Positions 28,354 through 37,406 of a stretch of 64,000 nucleotides of DNA are shown in pieces. Within the stretch, counting starts at the first letter, position 1, and the number at the start of each line of letters is the position of its first letter. The DNA is taken from contig LADS01000008.1 of assembly GCA_000961725.1 (NCBI GenBank), positions 62,001-126,000 of the forward strand, given 5' to 3'. The DNA comes from Desulfobulbaceae bacterium BRH_c16a. GTDB taxonomy: Bacteria > Desulfobacterota > Desulfobulbia > Desulfobulbales > Desulfocapsaceae. Below the pieces are notes generated by a model. The model ran no database searches and had not been told where the DNA came from. It saw only the letters and a program-made list of their open reading frames with translations. The translations under genes were made by a program, and so were the position numbers.

Positions 28354-28560
28354 TCAATCTCGAGTTTTTTTTACCACCTCAAGTGCCCTCTCCCAGGGTT
28401 TTTGGAAAACAGAGGGTCCCTCGTGTGTCTTTTCTCCACATGCCTGTTTGTTGTCCCCCGAAGAAGAAAAATCCTCTTCACTTATCGGCAATGACTTGAA
28501 CAATAGAGCATCAACACCTGTTTTTGTGAAATCATTCTTCATCAGATCTTCTACAGCCAC
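28354..28560 (-). CDS. Possible small hypothetical protein, 68 aa
   Basis: A hydrophilic frame beginning MAVEDLMKNDFTKTGVDALL without recognised family. It lies in otherwise empty DNA between the recombinase and hsdM. Amino-acid make-up is reasonable, but no strong ribosome site is seen. It could be real or a remnant. Confidence 0.3.
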   Translation of the reverse strand: MAVEDLMKNDFTKTGVDALLFKSLPISEEDFSSSGDNKQACGEKTHEGPSVFQKPWERALEVVKKTRD

Positions 28561-28839
28561 TCCAGCTGCTTGATGCTTTGGTAAAGCAAACTATCGTTTG
28601 TTTAAATTCCCCCCCCCAGTACGTCTGCCTGTACCATTTCTTGCCTGGATCCTTGAATTACTCCAAAAACTCTAGTATTTACAAACCCAGAGGATGAATG
28701 ATCTAAATGATAAGGAATTATCCATCCCTTTTTTTACCCAAATTGGAATGCTATACACAGGATCGATCAGTGAAGTAGACGCGTGGCGGAGCGGCAGAGC
28801 CTGCGGAAACAACAAAAGCGCAAGGAGTAACGACAGGCT

Positions 28840-30966
28840 ATGAACCATGTGATCCACAACAGCATCGTGAATTTTATCTGGGGCATCGCCGACGATGTGT
28901 TGCGCGATGTTTATCAGCGAGGTAAATACCGTGACGCGATCCTGCCAATGACGGTCATTCGCCGTCTCGACGCGCTGCTGGAGCCAACCAAAGAAAAAAT
29001 GCTCGGCATGAAGAAGCATCTCGACGGGGCCGGAATCGCCAATCAGCACGCCGCACTCTGCCAGGCCTCAGGCGAGGCCTTTTACAATATCTCTCCCTTT
29101 ACCTTGCGCGACCTGAAAAACCGAGCCAAGCAACAGCAGCTCAAGGCCGATTTTGAAGCCTACCTGGACGGCTTTTCTCCCAACGTTCAGGAGATTCTCG
29201 AAAAGTTCAAGTTCCGCAACCAGATCCCCACCCTCATCGAGGCAGACATCCTGGGGCACCTCATCGAAAAATTCCTCGACAGCCGCATCAATCTCAGCCC
29301 CAAGTCGGTAAAGGACGTGGATGGCAACGAGCTGCTCCCGGCGCTCGACAACCATTCCATGGGCACCATCTTCGAGGAGCTGATCCGTCGCTTCAACGAG
29401 GAGAACAACGAAGAAGCCGGAGAACACTTCACGCCTCGCGACGTGGTCAAACTCATGGCTGACCTGATCTTCCTGCCGGTGGCCGACGACATCGAATCCG
29501 GCACCTATCTCGTCTATGACGGGGCCTGCGGCACCGGCGGCATGCTGACCGTGGCCGAAGAACGCCTGGCCGAGCTGGCAACGAGCCATGGCAAGGATGT
29601 CTCTATCCATCTTTTCGGTCAGGAGGTCCAGCCGGAAACCTACGCCATCTCCAAGGCCGACCTGCTGCTCAAAGGCGAAGGGGCCGAGGCCGAGAATATG
29701 AAGTACGGCTCCACGCTCTCCAGCGATGCCTTCCCGTCGCAGGAGTTTGACTTCATGCTCTCCAATCCTCCTTATGGCAAGAGCTGGAAGACCGACCTGG
29801 AGCGCCTAGGCGGCAAAGGAGATATTAAGGAGCCGCGCTTTGTCACTCAACACGCCGGCGATCCGGAATACAAGATGATAACCCGTTCCTCGGACGGGCA
29901 GCTCATGTTCCTGGTCAACAAACTCTCCAAGATGAAGCACACTACCCGCCTCGGCAGCCGCATCGCCGAAGTCCACAACGGCTCGTCGCTCTTCACTGGC
30001 GACGCCGGCCAGGGCGAGAGCAACATCCGCCGCTGGATCATCGAGAACGATTGGCTGGAGGCCATCATCGCCCTGCCGGAGAACATGTTCTACAACACCG
30101 GCATCGCCACCTACATCTGGGTGCTGACCAACCGCAAGAGCGAGGAGCGTCGGGGCAAGGTCCAGCTCATCGATGCCACGGAATGGTCCGTGTCGCTGCG
30201 CCGCAATCTGGGCAAGAAGAACTGCGCGTTTTCCGAGGAACAGATCCGCTCCATCTGCGACCTGGTGGTGAATCCGGTCGAAACCGAAAACTCCAAGATC
30301 TTCCCCAACAAGGCCTTCGGCTACTGGAAGGTGACGGTGGACCGTCCCCTGCGCCTCGCTGTCGACCTGAGCCTGATCCGGCTAGAACGGTTTGAACGAG
30401 CCTGCGCCAAGACCAAGGACGAGCCGCTGGCCAATCTGGCCCGCCGCGTGGCCGAGACCCTTGGTTCTGGCCCGCACCTTGATTTCAACGTCTTCATGAA
30501 CACCTGCGACACCGATGCCGACGAACACGGCGTCAAGCTCACCGCCAAGCGCAAGAAGCTGCTGCAAAGCGAACTCTGCGACACCAGCGAGGATGCCGTG
30601 CCGGTGCTAAAGAAGGTTCACAAGAAGGCTACGCTCGACCCCATCCACGGCCTGTTCGAGGCCGAGGTGGGCGGTAAGCCCTGCGTGGTCGAGTACGAGT
30701 CGGATACCGCCATGCGCGATAGCGAGCAGGTGCCGCTCCTGGAAGACGGCGGTATTGAGGTGTTCTTTCGGCGGGAGGTGCTGCCCTATGCCCCGGATGC
30801 CTGGATCGACGAATCTAAGACCCAGATCGGCTACGAGATCTCCTTCACCCGTCATTTCTACCTGCCTACGCCCATGCGCACCCTGGATGAGATCAAGGCC
30901 GATATCTACGCCTTGGAGCAGGAAACCGAGGGATTACTGGAACAGATTGTCGGGGAGGCTGAGTGA
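28840..30966 (+). CDS. hsdM: Type I restriction-modification methyltransferase subunit HsdM
   Basis: A 708-residue adenine-N6 methyltransferase subunit. It has an N-terminal HsdM helical domain (about 1-150). The SAM-binding motif is YDGACGTGGMLTVAEE (near residue 226) and the catalytic motif is NPPYGKSW (near 308). The C-terminal 200 residues extend beyond the usual ~500-residue HsdM and include VHKKATLDPIHGLFEAEVGG, resembling the extended form found with HsdS/DUF1016/HsdR operons. The stop TGA overlaps the hsdS ATG (TGATG), so the two are translationally coupled. An AAGGAG ribosome site lies about 12 bp upstream. Confidence 0.95.
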   Translation: MNHVIHNSIVNFIWGIADDVLRDVYQRGKYRDAILPMTVIRRLDALLEPTKEKMLGMKKHLDGAGIANQHAALCQASGEAFYNISPFTLRDLKNRAKQQQLKADFEAYLDGFSPNVQEILEKFKFRNQIPTLIEADILGHLIEKFLDSRINLSPKSVKDVDGNELLPALDNHSMGTIFEELIRRFNEENNEEAGEHFTPRDVVKLMADLIFLPVADDIESGTYLVYDGACGTGGMLTVAEERLAELATSHGKDVSIHLFGQEVQPETYAISKADLLLKGEGAEAENMKYGSTLSSDAFPSQEFDFMLSNPPYGKSWKTDLERLGGKGDIKEPRFVTQHAGDPEYKMITRSSDGQLMFLVNKLSKMKHTTRLGSRIAEVHNGSSLFTGDAGQGESNIRRWIIENDWLEAIIALPENMFYNTGIATYIWVLTNRKSEERRGKVQLIDATEWSVSLRRNLGKKNCAFSEEQIRSICDLVVNPVETENSKIFPNKAFGYWKVTVDRPLRLAVDLSLIRLERFERACAKTKDEPLANLARRVAETLGSGPHLDFNVFMNTCDTDADEHGVKLTAKRKKLLQSELCDTSEDAVPVLKKVHKKATLDPIHGLFEAEVGGKPCVVEYESDTAMRDSEQVPLLEDGGIEVFFRREVLPYAPDAWIDESKTQIGYEISFTRHFYLPTPMRTLDEIKADIYALEQETEGLLEQIVGEAE

Positions 30967-32378
30967 TGAAGTTGGCTGCATACCCTGAATACAAAGATTC
31001 CGGGCAGCCTTTTTTGGGCAAGATTCCTGCCCATTGGGATCTGTTCCGAAACGGCAGTCTTTTTTCTCAGCGCAACGAGACCGGTTTTGGGGAACTGCCC
31101 ATCCTTGAGGTGTCATTGAAAACCGGCGTCCGCGTGCGCGACATGGACAATCTTAAGCGCAAGCAGGTGATGGCTGACCGAGAGAAATACAAGCGGGCGG
31201 CCCAGGGGGACATTGCCTACAACATGATGCGCATGTGGCAGGGAGCTGTTGGCGTTGCGCCCGTCCATGGGCTTGTCAGCCCAGCCTATGTCGTCGTGCG
31301 ACCATTTCCCGAGGTGGACTGTCGCTACTTCAGCTATTTATTCCGCACTGAATCATACATGAACGAAGTCGATGCCTATTCGCGGGGCATCGTGAAAGAC
31401 CGCAACCGGCTTTACTGGCAGGATTTCAAACGTATGCCATCGCCAGTTCCCCCAACTGAGGAACAGCGGCACATCACCAGATTCCTCGACGCGGCAGGTA
31501 GTAAGATCCAGCGGTTCATCCGCAACAAGCGGCGGCTGATTGAACTGCTCAAGGAGCAGAAACAGAACGTCATCAACGAGGTCGTGACCCGAGGGATCAA
31601 CTCCAACGTCAAGCTCAAACCCAGTGGCGTGGAATGGATCGGAGATATTCCGGAGCATTGGAAAGCCACCAAGCTCAAACGGGTGGCCAGCTTCAATCCA
31701 TCAAAGTCGGAAACGCGAGCAAATCCGGCGGATGAAGAAAAGGTTGTCTTTCTTCCCATGGAGAACATCTCCGTCAATGGAGATATCGACTGCACAGAAA
31801 AACGCTACCTATCAGAAGTCTGGAATGGCTTTACCTATTTCCGACACGGGGATGTGGTCATGGCTAAAATCACTCCTTGCTTTGAAAACGGTAAAGGAGC
31901 CTACCTGCAAGGGCTTGAGACTGGTTTTGGTTTCGGCACAACAGAGCTGATTGTGCTTCGCCCTTTAAAGGCAATCGACGGCGCTTTTCTCCGGTTCCTC
32001 ACATCTACCAAACAGTTCTTGTTGCTGGGCGAGCAATACATGATTGGTGCGGCTGGTCAGCAGCGGATTCCATCTAATTTTGTGAAAAATTATCCAATTG
32101 GTCTGCCGCCAATCGATGAACAGCGTAAAATTTTTGAACATATTCAGGAAAAGTCGGCAGAGATCGACCAAGCTATAGTCCGCGCTCAACGCGAGATCGA
32201 GCTGATGCGCGAATACCGCATCCGCCTGATTTCCGATGTGGTTACCGGCCAGGTAGACGTGCGCGGTATCGAGGTGCCGGATATTGTCGAAGAAGAGCTG
32301 CTTGCCCTGGATGATGATGCCACCGAAACCGATGACGAAATTGATGATGAGGGGAGCATGGATGAAGCCGACCGATAA
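30966..32378 (+). CDS. hsdS: Type I restriction specificity subunit HsdS
   Basis: A 470-residue DNA-recognition subunit with the usual two target-recognition domains. The first is about residues 15-165 (LGKIPAHWDLFRNG at its start), the second about 220-380 (GVEWIGDIPEHWKATKLKRV). They are separated by conserved helices (EEQRHITRFLDAAGSKIQRF and a matching DEQRKIFEHIQEKSAEIDQA later). Both halves are intact, so it should define a bipartite target whose sequence cannot be predicted. The gene ends in an acidic tail and overlaps the next gene by 17 bp. Confidence 0.95.
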   Translation: MKLAAYPEYKDSGQPFLGKIPAHWDLFRNGSLFSQRNETGFGELPILEVSLKTGVRVRDMDNLKRKQVMADREKYKRAAQGDIAYNMMRMWQGAVGVAPVHGLVSPAYVVVRPFPEVDCRYFSYLFRTESYMNEVDAYSRGIVKDRNRLYWQDFKRMPSPVPPTEEQRHITRFLDAAGSKIQRFIRNKRRLIELLKEQKQNVINEVVTRGINSNVKLKPSGVEWIGDIPEHWKATKLKRVASFNPSKSETRANPADEEKVVFLPMENISVNGDIDCTEKRYLSEVWNGFTYFRHGDVVMAKITPCFENGKGAYLQGLETGFGFGTTELIVLRPLKAIDGAFLRFLTSTKQFLLLGEQYMIGAAGQQRIPSNFVKNYPIGLPPIDEQRKIFEHIQEKSAEIDQAIVRAQREIELMREYRIRLISDVVTGQVDVRGIEVPDIVEEELLALDDDATETDDEIDDEGSMDEADR

Positions 32379-33405
32379 AACTCCAAAAAACAACCTCGCC
32401 AAACCGGAGGACTACCCGCGCCTGCTCTCCGAAGTCAAGGAGCGCATCCGCTCCGCCCAGTATGAGGCCCTCAAAGCAGTCAACAAGGAACTGGTCGGCC
32501 TGTACTGGGACATTGGGCAGATGATCGTGGAGCGGCAGGATGTTGAAGGCTGGGGCAAGGCGGTGGTGGAACAGCTTGCAGCCGATTTGCGGACGGAATT
32601 TCCCGGCGTGGGCGGCTTCTCAGCCTCCAACCTCTGGCGGATGAAGGCTTTTTTCGAGGCGTACACCGGACTCGAAAAACTCGCATCATTGGTGCGAGAA
32701 ATCGGCTGGAGCCACAATCTGGCCATTATGGAGCGCTGCAAGGATCCGTTGGAGCGAGAATTCTACCTGCGCATGACCCGCAAATTCGGCTGGTCAAAGA
32801 ACGTGCTCATTCACCAGATCGACAACCAGAGCTACGAAAAATCCCTTTTGGGTCAAACCAATTTCGATCAGGCGCTGACGCCGGAATTGCGTGCTCAAGC
32901 CAAACTGGCGGTGAAGGACGAATACACCTTCGATTTTCTGGAGCTGGGTGAGGAGCACAGTGAGCGGGAATTGGAACGGGCTCTGATAGCCAGGATCGAG
33001 GATTTCCTCCGGGCCATGGGCGGCATGTTCGCCTTCATGGGCAGTCAATACCGGCTGGAGGTGGCCGGCAAAGAGTTTTTCATCGACCTGCTGCTGTTTC
33101 ATCGACGCCTGCGCTGCCTTGTCGCCATTGAATTGAAAATCGGCGAATTTCTGCCGGAGTTCGTCGGCAAGATGCAGTTTTACCTGACGGCGCTGGATCG
33201 GCAGGTCCGTCAGGAGGATGAAAATCCCTCCATCGGTATCATTCTCTGCAAGGAAAAGAACCGCACGGTGGTGGAATACGCCCTGCACGATGCCCGCAAG
33301 CCTATCGGCGTGGCGACCTATGAAATCACAAAAACCCTGCCCAAGGCGTTGAAAGGTCAATTGCCGTCACCGAAGGACATCGCCCATTTACTGGAGGAAC
33401 TGTGA
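32362..33405 (+). CDS. DUF1016 (YhcG-type) PD-(D/E)XK nuclease-domain protein
   Basis: A 347-residue protein placed between hsdS and hsdR. Its N-terminal DUF1016_N helical domain has KELVGLYWDIGQMIVERQ and FSASNLWRMKAFF. Its C-terminal YhcG nuclease-like domain has FFIDLLLFHRRLRCLVAIEL followed by K and G, the D...ExK core of a PD-(D/E)XK fold. It overlaps hsdS by 17 bp and its stop overlaps the hsdR ATG, so it is an integral operon member. An accessory nuclease or specificity role is likely but unproven. Confidence 0.9.
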   Translation: MKPTDKTPKNNLAKPEDYPRLLSEVKERIRSAQYEALKAVNKELVGLYWDIGQMIVERQDVEGWGKAVVEQLAADLRTEFPGVGGFSASNLWRMKAFFEAYTGLEKLASLVREIGWSHNLAIMERCKDPLEREFYLRMTRKFGWSKNVLIHQIDNQSYEKSLLGQTNFDQALTPELRAQAKLAVKDEYTFDFLELGEEHSERELERALIARIEDFLRAMGGMFAFMGSQYRLEVAGKEFFIDLLLFHRRLRCLVAIELKIGEFLPEFVGKMQFYLTALDRQVRQEDENPSIGIILCKEKNRTVVEYALHDARKPIGVATYEITKTLPKALKGQLPSPKDIAHLLEEL

Positions 33406-36389
33406 TGCCGACCGATACCAGCGAAAAGGGCCTGGAATCCATCATCGTCGCCTCCCTCGTGGAGGAGGCCGGATACGTTCGGGGCGATTCGAAGGATTAC
33501 GACCGGGAGCATGCCGTCGACCTGGTCAAGCTGCTGCAATTCCTCGCTGCCATGCAGCCCGATACCTATGAGGATCTCGCCATCGATAAGGAAGGCCCGA
33601 AGCGCACTCAGTTTCTGCACCGACTGCAAGGCGAGATCGCCAAGCGCGGCGTGGTGGATGTGCTGCGGGGCGGCATCAAACACGGTCCGTTCCATGTGGA
33701 TCTCTTTTACGGTACGGCGACTCCGGGCAATGTGAAGGCTGCAGAAAAGTTTATGGCCAATATCTTCAGCGTCACCCGCCAGCTCCGCTACAGTCGCAAT
33801 GAGACTGCACTCTCCCTCGATATGGCCGTGTTCATCAACGGCCTGCCAATCGCCACCTTCGAACTCAAGAACAAGCTCACCAAGCAGACGGTCCTGGACG
33901 CCGTTCAGCAGTACCAACGCGACCGCGACCCAAAGGAGCTGCTATTCCAGTTTGGCCGTTGCGCAGTTCATTTTGCCGTGGACGACCACGAGATACGTTT
34001 CTGTACCCACCTCAAAGGAAAGGGCTCGTGGTTTCTGCCCTTCGACAAGGGTTGCAACGATGGCGCGGGCAATCCGCCCAACCCGGCCGGGATCGCCACC
34101 GACTACCTGTGGAAGGAGACCTTCTCCAAGGAGGGCCTGACCGACATCTTGGAGAACTATGACCAGGTGGTGGGGGAAAAGGACGAGAAGACCGGCAGAA
34201 AAAAATACAAACAGATATTCCCTCGCTATCACCAGTTGAAGGTGGTGCGAATGTTGTTGGCGAATGTCCGGGAGACGGGGATTGGCAGGCGCTACCTGAT
34301 CCAGCACTCGGCGGGCAGCGGCAAGAGCAACTCCATCGCCTGGTTGGCGCATCAGCTCGTGGGGCTGGAGCACGAAAAGAAGGCGTTATTCGATTCCGTC
34401 ATCGTCGTCACCGATCGGCGGCTGCTCGATAAACAGATCCGCGACACCATCAAACAGTTCGCCCAGGTCTCGGCCACGGTCGGCCACGCCGAACACTCGG
34501 GCGACTTGCGCCGGTTCCTCAAGGCCGGGAAGAAAATCATCATCACCACGGTGCAGAAGTTCCCGTTCATCCTTGATGAAATCGGCGACGAACACCGCAA
34601 GAGCAAGTTTGCCATCATCATCGACGAAGCCCATTCCAGCCAGGGCGGCAAGACAACCATGGCCATGAATATGGCTGTTGCGGAAAATCCGGGGGAATAC
34701 AAGTCCGAGTGGGATGAGCTGGATACGGAAGACAAGATCAACAAGATTATGGAAGACCGAAAGATGGTGACCAACGCCAGCTACTTCGCCTTCACAGCGA
34801 CACCCAAGAACAAGACCTTGGAGATCTTCGGTGAGCCGGACCCGCAGCCCGACGGCACCGTAAAGCACCACCCCTTCCATAGTTACACCATGAAACAGGC
34901 CATTCAGGAGGGCTTCATCCTCGATGTGTTGAAGAACTACACCCCGGTGGAGAGCTATTACCGGTTGGCCAAGACCGTGGAGGACGATCCGCTCTTCGAC
35001 GCCAACAAGGCCCAGAAGAAGCTGCGCCGCTATGTGGAATCCCACGAGCACGCCATCCGCGAGAAGACCGAGATCATGGTCGACCACTTCCACGCTCAGG
35101 TCATCGGCCACCGCAAGATCGGCGGTCAAGCCCGGGCTATGGTCATCACAAACGGCATCGTGCGGGCTATCCAGTATTTTCATGCCTTCAAGGATTATCT
35201 CAAGGAGCGCAAAAGCCCCTATGAACCCATCGTGGCCTTCTCCGCGGAACACGAGTACGGCGGCAAAAATGTCACCGAAGCCACGCTGAACGGTTTTCCC
35301 AGCAGTCAGATTCCGGACAAGGTGCAACAGGACCCGTACCGTTTCCTGATCGTAGCCGACAAGTACCAGACCGGTTACGACGAGCCGCTGCTGCACACCA
35401 TGTACGTGGACAAGGCACTCTCCGGCATCAAGGCGGTCCAGACCCTCTCACGCCTCAATCGCGCCCATCCGCAGAAGCACGACACCTTTGTACTCGACTT
35501 CTACAACGACTCGCAAACCATCCAGAAGTCGTTCGAGCCCTATTACCGCACCACCATTCTCAGCGATGAGACCAATCCCAACAAGCTCCATGACCTCAAG
35601 TCAGATCTGGACGGCTACCAGGTTTGCTCCCAGGAGCAAATTGACAACCTGGTGGAGCTCTATCTAAACGGCTCGGATCGCGACAAGCTCGACCCGATAT
35701 TGGATGCCTGTGTGGCCACCTACAATGCCGATCTTGATGAAGACGGCCAGGTGGATTTCAAGGGCAAGGCCAAGGCCTTCGTCCGCACCTACGGCTTTCT
35801 GGCCTCGATCCTGCCGTACTCGAATGCCGGCTGGGAGAAGCTATCAATCTTTTTAAACTTCCTGATCCCGAAGCTCCCCGCGCCCAAGGAAGAAGATCTC
35901 TCACGGGGAATCCTCGAGGCCCTCGACATGGACAGCTACCGTGTCGAGGTGAAAACCAACCTGAGAATTGGCCTTCCGGACCAGGATGCCGAAGTCGGAC
36001 CCGTACCGAACAGTGGCGACGGCCGCAAACCGGAGTCGGATCTGGACCAACTTAGCAACATTATCAAGACGTTCAACGACCAGTTCGGTAATATCGAATG
36101 GAAGGACGGCGACAAGATCCGCAAGGTCATCGCCGAGGAGATACCGGCCAAAGTCGCAGCGGACACCGCCTACCAGAACGCCATGAAGAACAACGACAAG
36201 AAAACCGCCAAGATCGAACACGACGCCGCTCTGCAGCGGGTCATGATCGACCTGTTGTCCGACCACACTGAGCTTTTCAAACAGTTCAGCGACAATCCAT
36301 CGTTCAAAAAATGGTTGGGCGACACCATTTTTGGTGCGACCTATCAAGAGGCCGGACAATCCACAACGGTGGCAAGCCATGGACGTTAA
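33405..36389 (+). CDS. hsdR: Type I restriction endonuclease subunit HsdR
   Basis: A 994-residue motor and nuclease subunit. The N-terminal nuclease core holds DMAVFINGLPIATFELKNKL (near residues 138-157), with the E-x-K motif. Helicase motif I is HSAGSGKSNSIAWLA (near 300), motif II IIDEAHSSQGG (near 405), motif III FTATPKNKT (near 465) and motif VI-like VQTLSRLNRAHP (near 680). Length is typical and no disruption is seen. A GGAGG site precedes the ATG at 33405; the GTG at 33402 is an alternative. Together with HsdM and HsdS it should cut unmodified invading DNA. Confidence 0.95.
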   Translation: MPTDTSEKGLESIIVASLVEEAGYVRGDSKDYDREHAVDLVKLLQFLAAMQPDTYEDLAIDKEGPKRTQFLHRLQGEIAKRGVVDVLRGGIKHGPFHVDLFYGTATPGNVKAAEKFMANIFSVTRQLRYSRNETALSLDMAVFINGLPIATFELKNKLTKQTVLDAVQQYQRDRDPKELLFQFGRCAVHFAVDDHEIRFCTHLKGKGSWFLPFDKGCNDGAGNPPNPAGIATDYLWKETFSKEGLTDILENYDQVVGEKDEKTGRKKYKQIFPRYHQLKVVRMLLANVRETGIGRRYLIQHSAGSGKSNSIAWLAHQLVGLEHEKKALFDSVIVVTDRRLLDKQIRDTIKQFAQVSATVGHAEHSGDLRRFLKAGKKIIITTVQKFPFILDEIGDEHRKSKFAIIIDEAHSSQGGKTTMAMNMAVAENPGEYKSEWDELDTEDKINKIMEDRKMVTNASYFAFTATPKNKTLEIFGEPDPQPDGTVKHHPFHSYTMKQAIQEGFILDVLKNYTPVESYYRLAKTVEDDPLFDANKAQKKLRRYVESHEHAIREKTEIMVDHFHAQVIGHRKIGGQARAMVITNGIVRAIQYFHAFKDYLKERKSPYEPIVAFSAEHEYGGKNVTEATLNGFPSSQIPDKVQQDPYRFLIVADKYQTGYDEPLLHTMYVDKALSGIKAVQTLSRLNRAHPQKHDTFVLDFYNDSQTIQKSFEPYYRTTILSDETNPNKLHDLKSDLDGYQVCSQEQIDNLVELYLNGSDRDKLDPILDACVATYNADLDEDGQVDFKGKAKAFVRTYGFLASILPYSNAGWEKLSIFLNFLIPKLPAPKEEDLSRGILEALDMDSYRVEVKTNLRIGLPDQDAEVGPVPNSGDGRKPESDLDQLSNIIKTFNDQFGNIEWKDGDKIRKVIAEEIPAKVAADTAYQNAMKNNDKKTAKIEHDAALQRVMIDLLSDHTELFKQFSDNPSFKKWLGDTIFGATYQEAGQSTTVASHGR

Positions 36390-36401
36390 AGGATGCTATA
36401 A

Positions 36402-36908
36402 ATGATGAACGAAGAGAATTTGGCTCTTTTAATATCTCTCCTCGCCTGTCTTATCGCACTTGTCTCTGCGTACTATGCACGAAAATCTCGTGATATCGCT
36501 GTTGATGCAAACAAAATATCCATCCACCATGACCTAAAACCTGCAAGGCTCGCCGTATATATCAGGTTAAGAGACTTTGCAGACTACTGTTGTAAGTACT
36601 ACACATCGCTGTGCATAAGATCAGTAAAAGGTACAAACGAACTTACTAGCAAAATTGCAGAGCTAAAATGGGATATAGATAATTACGGACCTTTAGGAAT
36701 GGATGATATTGAGAGGAAGGCAGAAGAATTTCAGAAAAAAGCATGGCAACTTCAAAGGGTCCTTGATCGGCTAGATGGAGACGATAATCGTCCTTTGGAT
36801 AAAGGATATGAAGATATAGAAGACAACCTTCATGCCCTTACAGATTGGTTTGCTCAAGAAAAAAAGGACCTCAAACAACTATTCGAAAAATATTTAAAAA
36901 TTGCATAA
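36402..36908 (+). CDS. Hypothetical membrane-anchored protein after hsdR
   Basis: 168 residues with one N-terminal membrane helix (about 7-26, ALLISLLACLIALVSAYYA) followed by a cytoplasmic helical region ending in a coiled-coil-like stretch. It starts 12 bp after hsdR and is probably in the operon, but the AT-rich composition differs from hsdR. The family is not recognised. Confidence 0.65.
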   Translation: MMNEENLALLISLLACLIALVSAYYARKSRDIAVDANKISIHHDLKPARLAVYIRLRDFADYCCKYYTSLCIRSVKGTNELTSKIAELKWDIDNYGPLGMDDIERKAEEFQKKAWQLQRVLDRLDGDDNRPLDKGYEDIEDNLHALTDWFAQEKKDLKQLFEKYLKIA

Positions 36909-37406
36909 CCACCCAAAATACCACTTTCTGTCGCATCAGTGCCTGCCAGATTAAACTTTGAAATCAACAGCCTGATTTGAGGGTGATCTTTGTAATCCGC
37001 TTCTTGAAGTGACACCTAGTCGTTTCTTTCAAGAGGTGTTTCAGTAGTGTTATTGCGCACCCCAGGATATTGTGTAATTTTTTCTTGAAAGTTTAGAGAC
37101 TTGCTCATAATTTTCAACTTGCAAACATTGTAAAAAAGCAGGAAGTATTAAGCTGGCTTAGGAGAGATGGCAAAGAACTGAAAAACGATCCAAAACGCTT
37201 TATCATGCCGTTCATCCAGGCAGAAAGAAATGGGGGGGGGCTCTTATGGAGTTACGATCTATCTTGCCCACGATGACAACCAATTTATACTCACATTCTA
37301 TATTATCCCAATTAAGGAGCTACACGATCAGATCGTTCACGTAACACCATGTTGTTATTTGTAAAATAACAAAAAATGCTTTCAACGATACTGGAGAAGC
37401 TATAAA
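36909..37406. other. Intergenic region with the right direct repeat
   Basis: About 500 bp with no gene. It holds the right copy of the island-flanking repeat. After the repeat, short peptide-like frames occur with breaks, including a G8 run near 37232, suggesting a decayed small gene that I could not identify. Confidence 0.45.
37033..37160. repeat. Right copy of ~128-bp direct repeat flanking the defence island
   Basis: Same-orientation partner of 17600-17726, identical over most of the last 63 bp and the first 35 bp. The pair could be duplicated attachment sites, a duplicated non-coding element, or scars of homologous recombination that brought in the island. It shows no inverted-repeat ends of an IS. 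Confidence 0.85.
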
